From positions 14,965,671-15,029,670 of the forward strand of contig OY720101.1 of the NCBI GenBank assembly GCA_963082875.1: 64,000 nucleotides of DNA. The letters run 5' to 3'. The notes under the pieces are model-generated. The model was not told where the DNA came from. It saw nothing but the letters and a program-made list of their open reading frames with translations, and searched no databases. The stretch comes from Corella eumyota (Eukaryota; Chordata; Ascidiacea; Phlebobranchia; Corellidae). Shown piece after piece: positions 63,366 to 64,000 of this stretch. Both the position numbers and the translations under genes were made by a program. Numbering within the stretch: position 1 is the stretch's first letter; each line of letters begins with the position of its first letter.

Positions 63366-63717
63366 CGTTAAGGTCTTTTTTACGTCAATGATAAAAAGCT
63401 ACGCGTTTACGTTATATGAGTTTTCTCCTTCCGATTTAAATGTACGTAAAATGAAATCAGGGGAAGTTTTACGTATCCTTTTCATGCTTAATTTTAATAA
63501 ATTAGTTCAGATTTGATTCTCTATAAAATTAAAAATATAATAAAGATGCGATTTTGTCATAAGTTTTGTATTGGTTGAAATAATGCTTGAGCATGAACTT
63601 TGAGGATAAATTAAAATAAAAAAAAACTGAGATTTATTAGGGGATTTCCCGTCTTACATCATTTTTGCGTTTTCAACAAATTTATATTTTTTTATTAAAG
63701 TTATTTAATCACAAACT

Positions 63718-64000
63718 ATGACGTTGACTGTGATAGGATTTGAAGGGGGTGCTAATAAATTAGGGATCGGGATAATTAGACGGGGAGGTGTTATCGAATC
63801 CACGGCATACCTACGTCACACCACCTGGCGAGGGGTTTTTACCGCGCGAAACAGCAGAACATCATCGGAAATGGATTCTAACGATTCTTAAACAAGCTCT
63901 GGACGAAGCAAAGTTAACTTACAAGGATATTAATTGTATTACGTACACTAAAGGTCCTGGGATGGGAGCTCCTTTAGTGTCAGTAGCAGTCGTAGCAAGG
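63718..64000 (+). pseudogene. OSGEP: OSGEP copy 4, 5' part, frameshifted, cut by window edge
   Basis: ATG at 63718 and the first 20 codons match copy 1 with one change (GFEGGANK instead of GFEGSANK). Then ATTAGACGGGG stands where copies 1 and 2 have ATTAGAGACGGGG: two bases are missing and the frame is lost after residue 20. The remaining sequence still aligns with copy 1 up to the edge, past [11 protein letters not shown]. Unless the base call is wrong, this copy is also dead. Confidence 0.85.

Overview
The window looks like nuclear DNA of an AT-rich invertebrate. It has spliced genes with short GT-AG introns, dozens of tRNA-derived SINEs with T/A-rich tails, and genes whose proteins resemble animal OSGEP and TTC37. 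A tunicate such as Ciona is plausible from the compact introns and base composition, but that is inference and nothing in the sequence proves the species.

The layout is a decaying tandem segmental duplication. The block, read left to right, is: (i) a four-exon gene on the minus strand for a roughly 355-373 residue protein with a C-terminal TPR, which I do not recognise; (ii) OSGEP, intronless, on the plus strand; (iii) the first 13 exons of TTC37 (SKI3) on the plus strand, always cut at the same point inside exon 13 and fused there to the 3' flank of the next minus-strand TPR gene. The order in the window is TPR genes A (cut by the left edge), B, C, an orphan 5' half H, OSGEP-1, TTC37-1, TPR gene D, OSGEP-2, TTC37-2, TPR genes E and F, OSGEP-3 (hit by a DNA transposon), TTC37-3, TPR gene G, OSGEP-4 (cut by the right edge).

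Most copies are broken. OSGEP-1 is the only intact OSGEP: copy 2 has an in-frame stop, copy 3 has lost its 5' end and an internal segment, and copy 4 has a 2-base deletion. No TTC37 copy is complete: copy 1 lacks exon 1, copies 1 and 2 share a lost exon-12 acceptor, and copy 3 has a lost exon-3 acceptor, a frameshift and a stop. In contrast TPR genes C, D, E and G have open, frame-compatible exons, and A is open as far as it is seen. This family looks like the part of the array still kept as protein.

Mobile DNA shapes the rest. A Mutator-like (MULE) DNA transposon at about 44419-50722 carries a spliced, apparently intact gene joining a Cys-rich PHD-like finger, an OTU-like protease domain and a DDE transposase. 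Its inverted ends are long arrays of short GC-rich repeats rich in CCCGGG, which stand out in the AT-rich background. Smaller non-autonomous relatives sit inside a SINE in intron 2 of TPR genes D and G and beside H. SINEs lie in nearly every TTC37 intron, in TPR intron 3, and as inverted pairs in front of each OSGEP. All coordinates for repeats and relics are approximate; exon edges were placed by GT-AG sites and reading phase.
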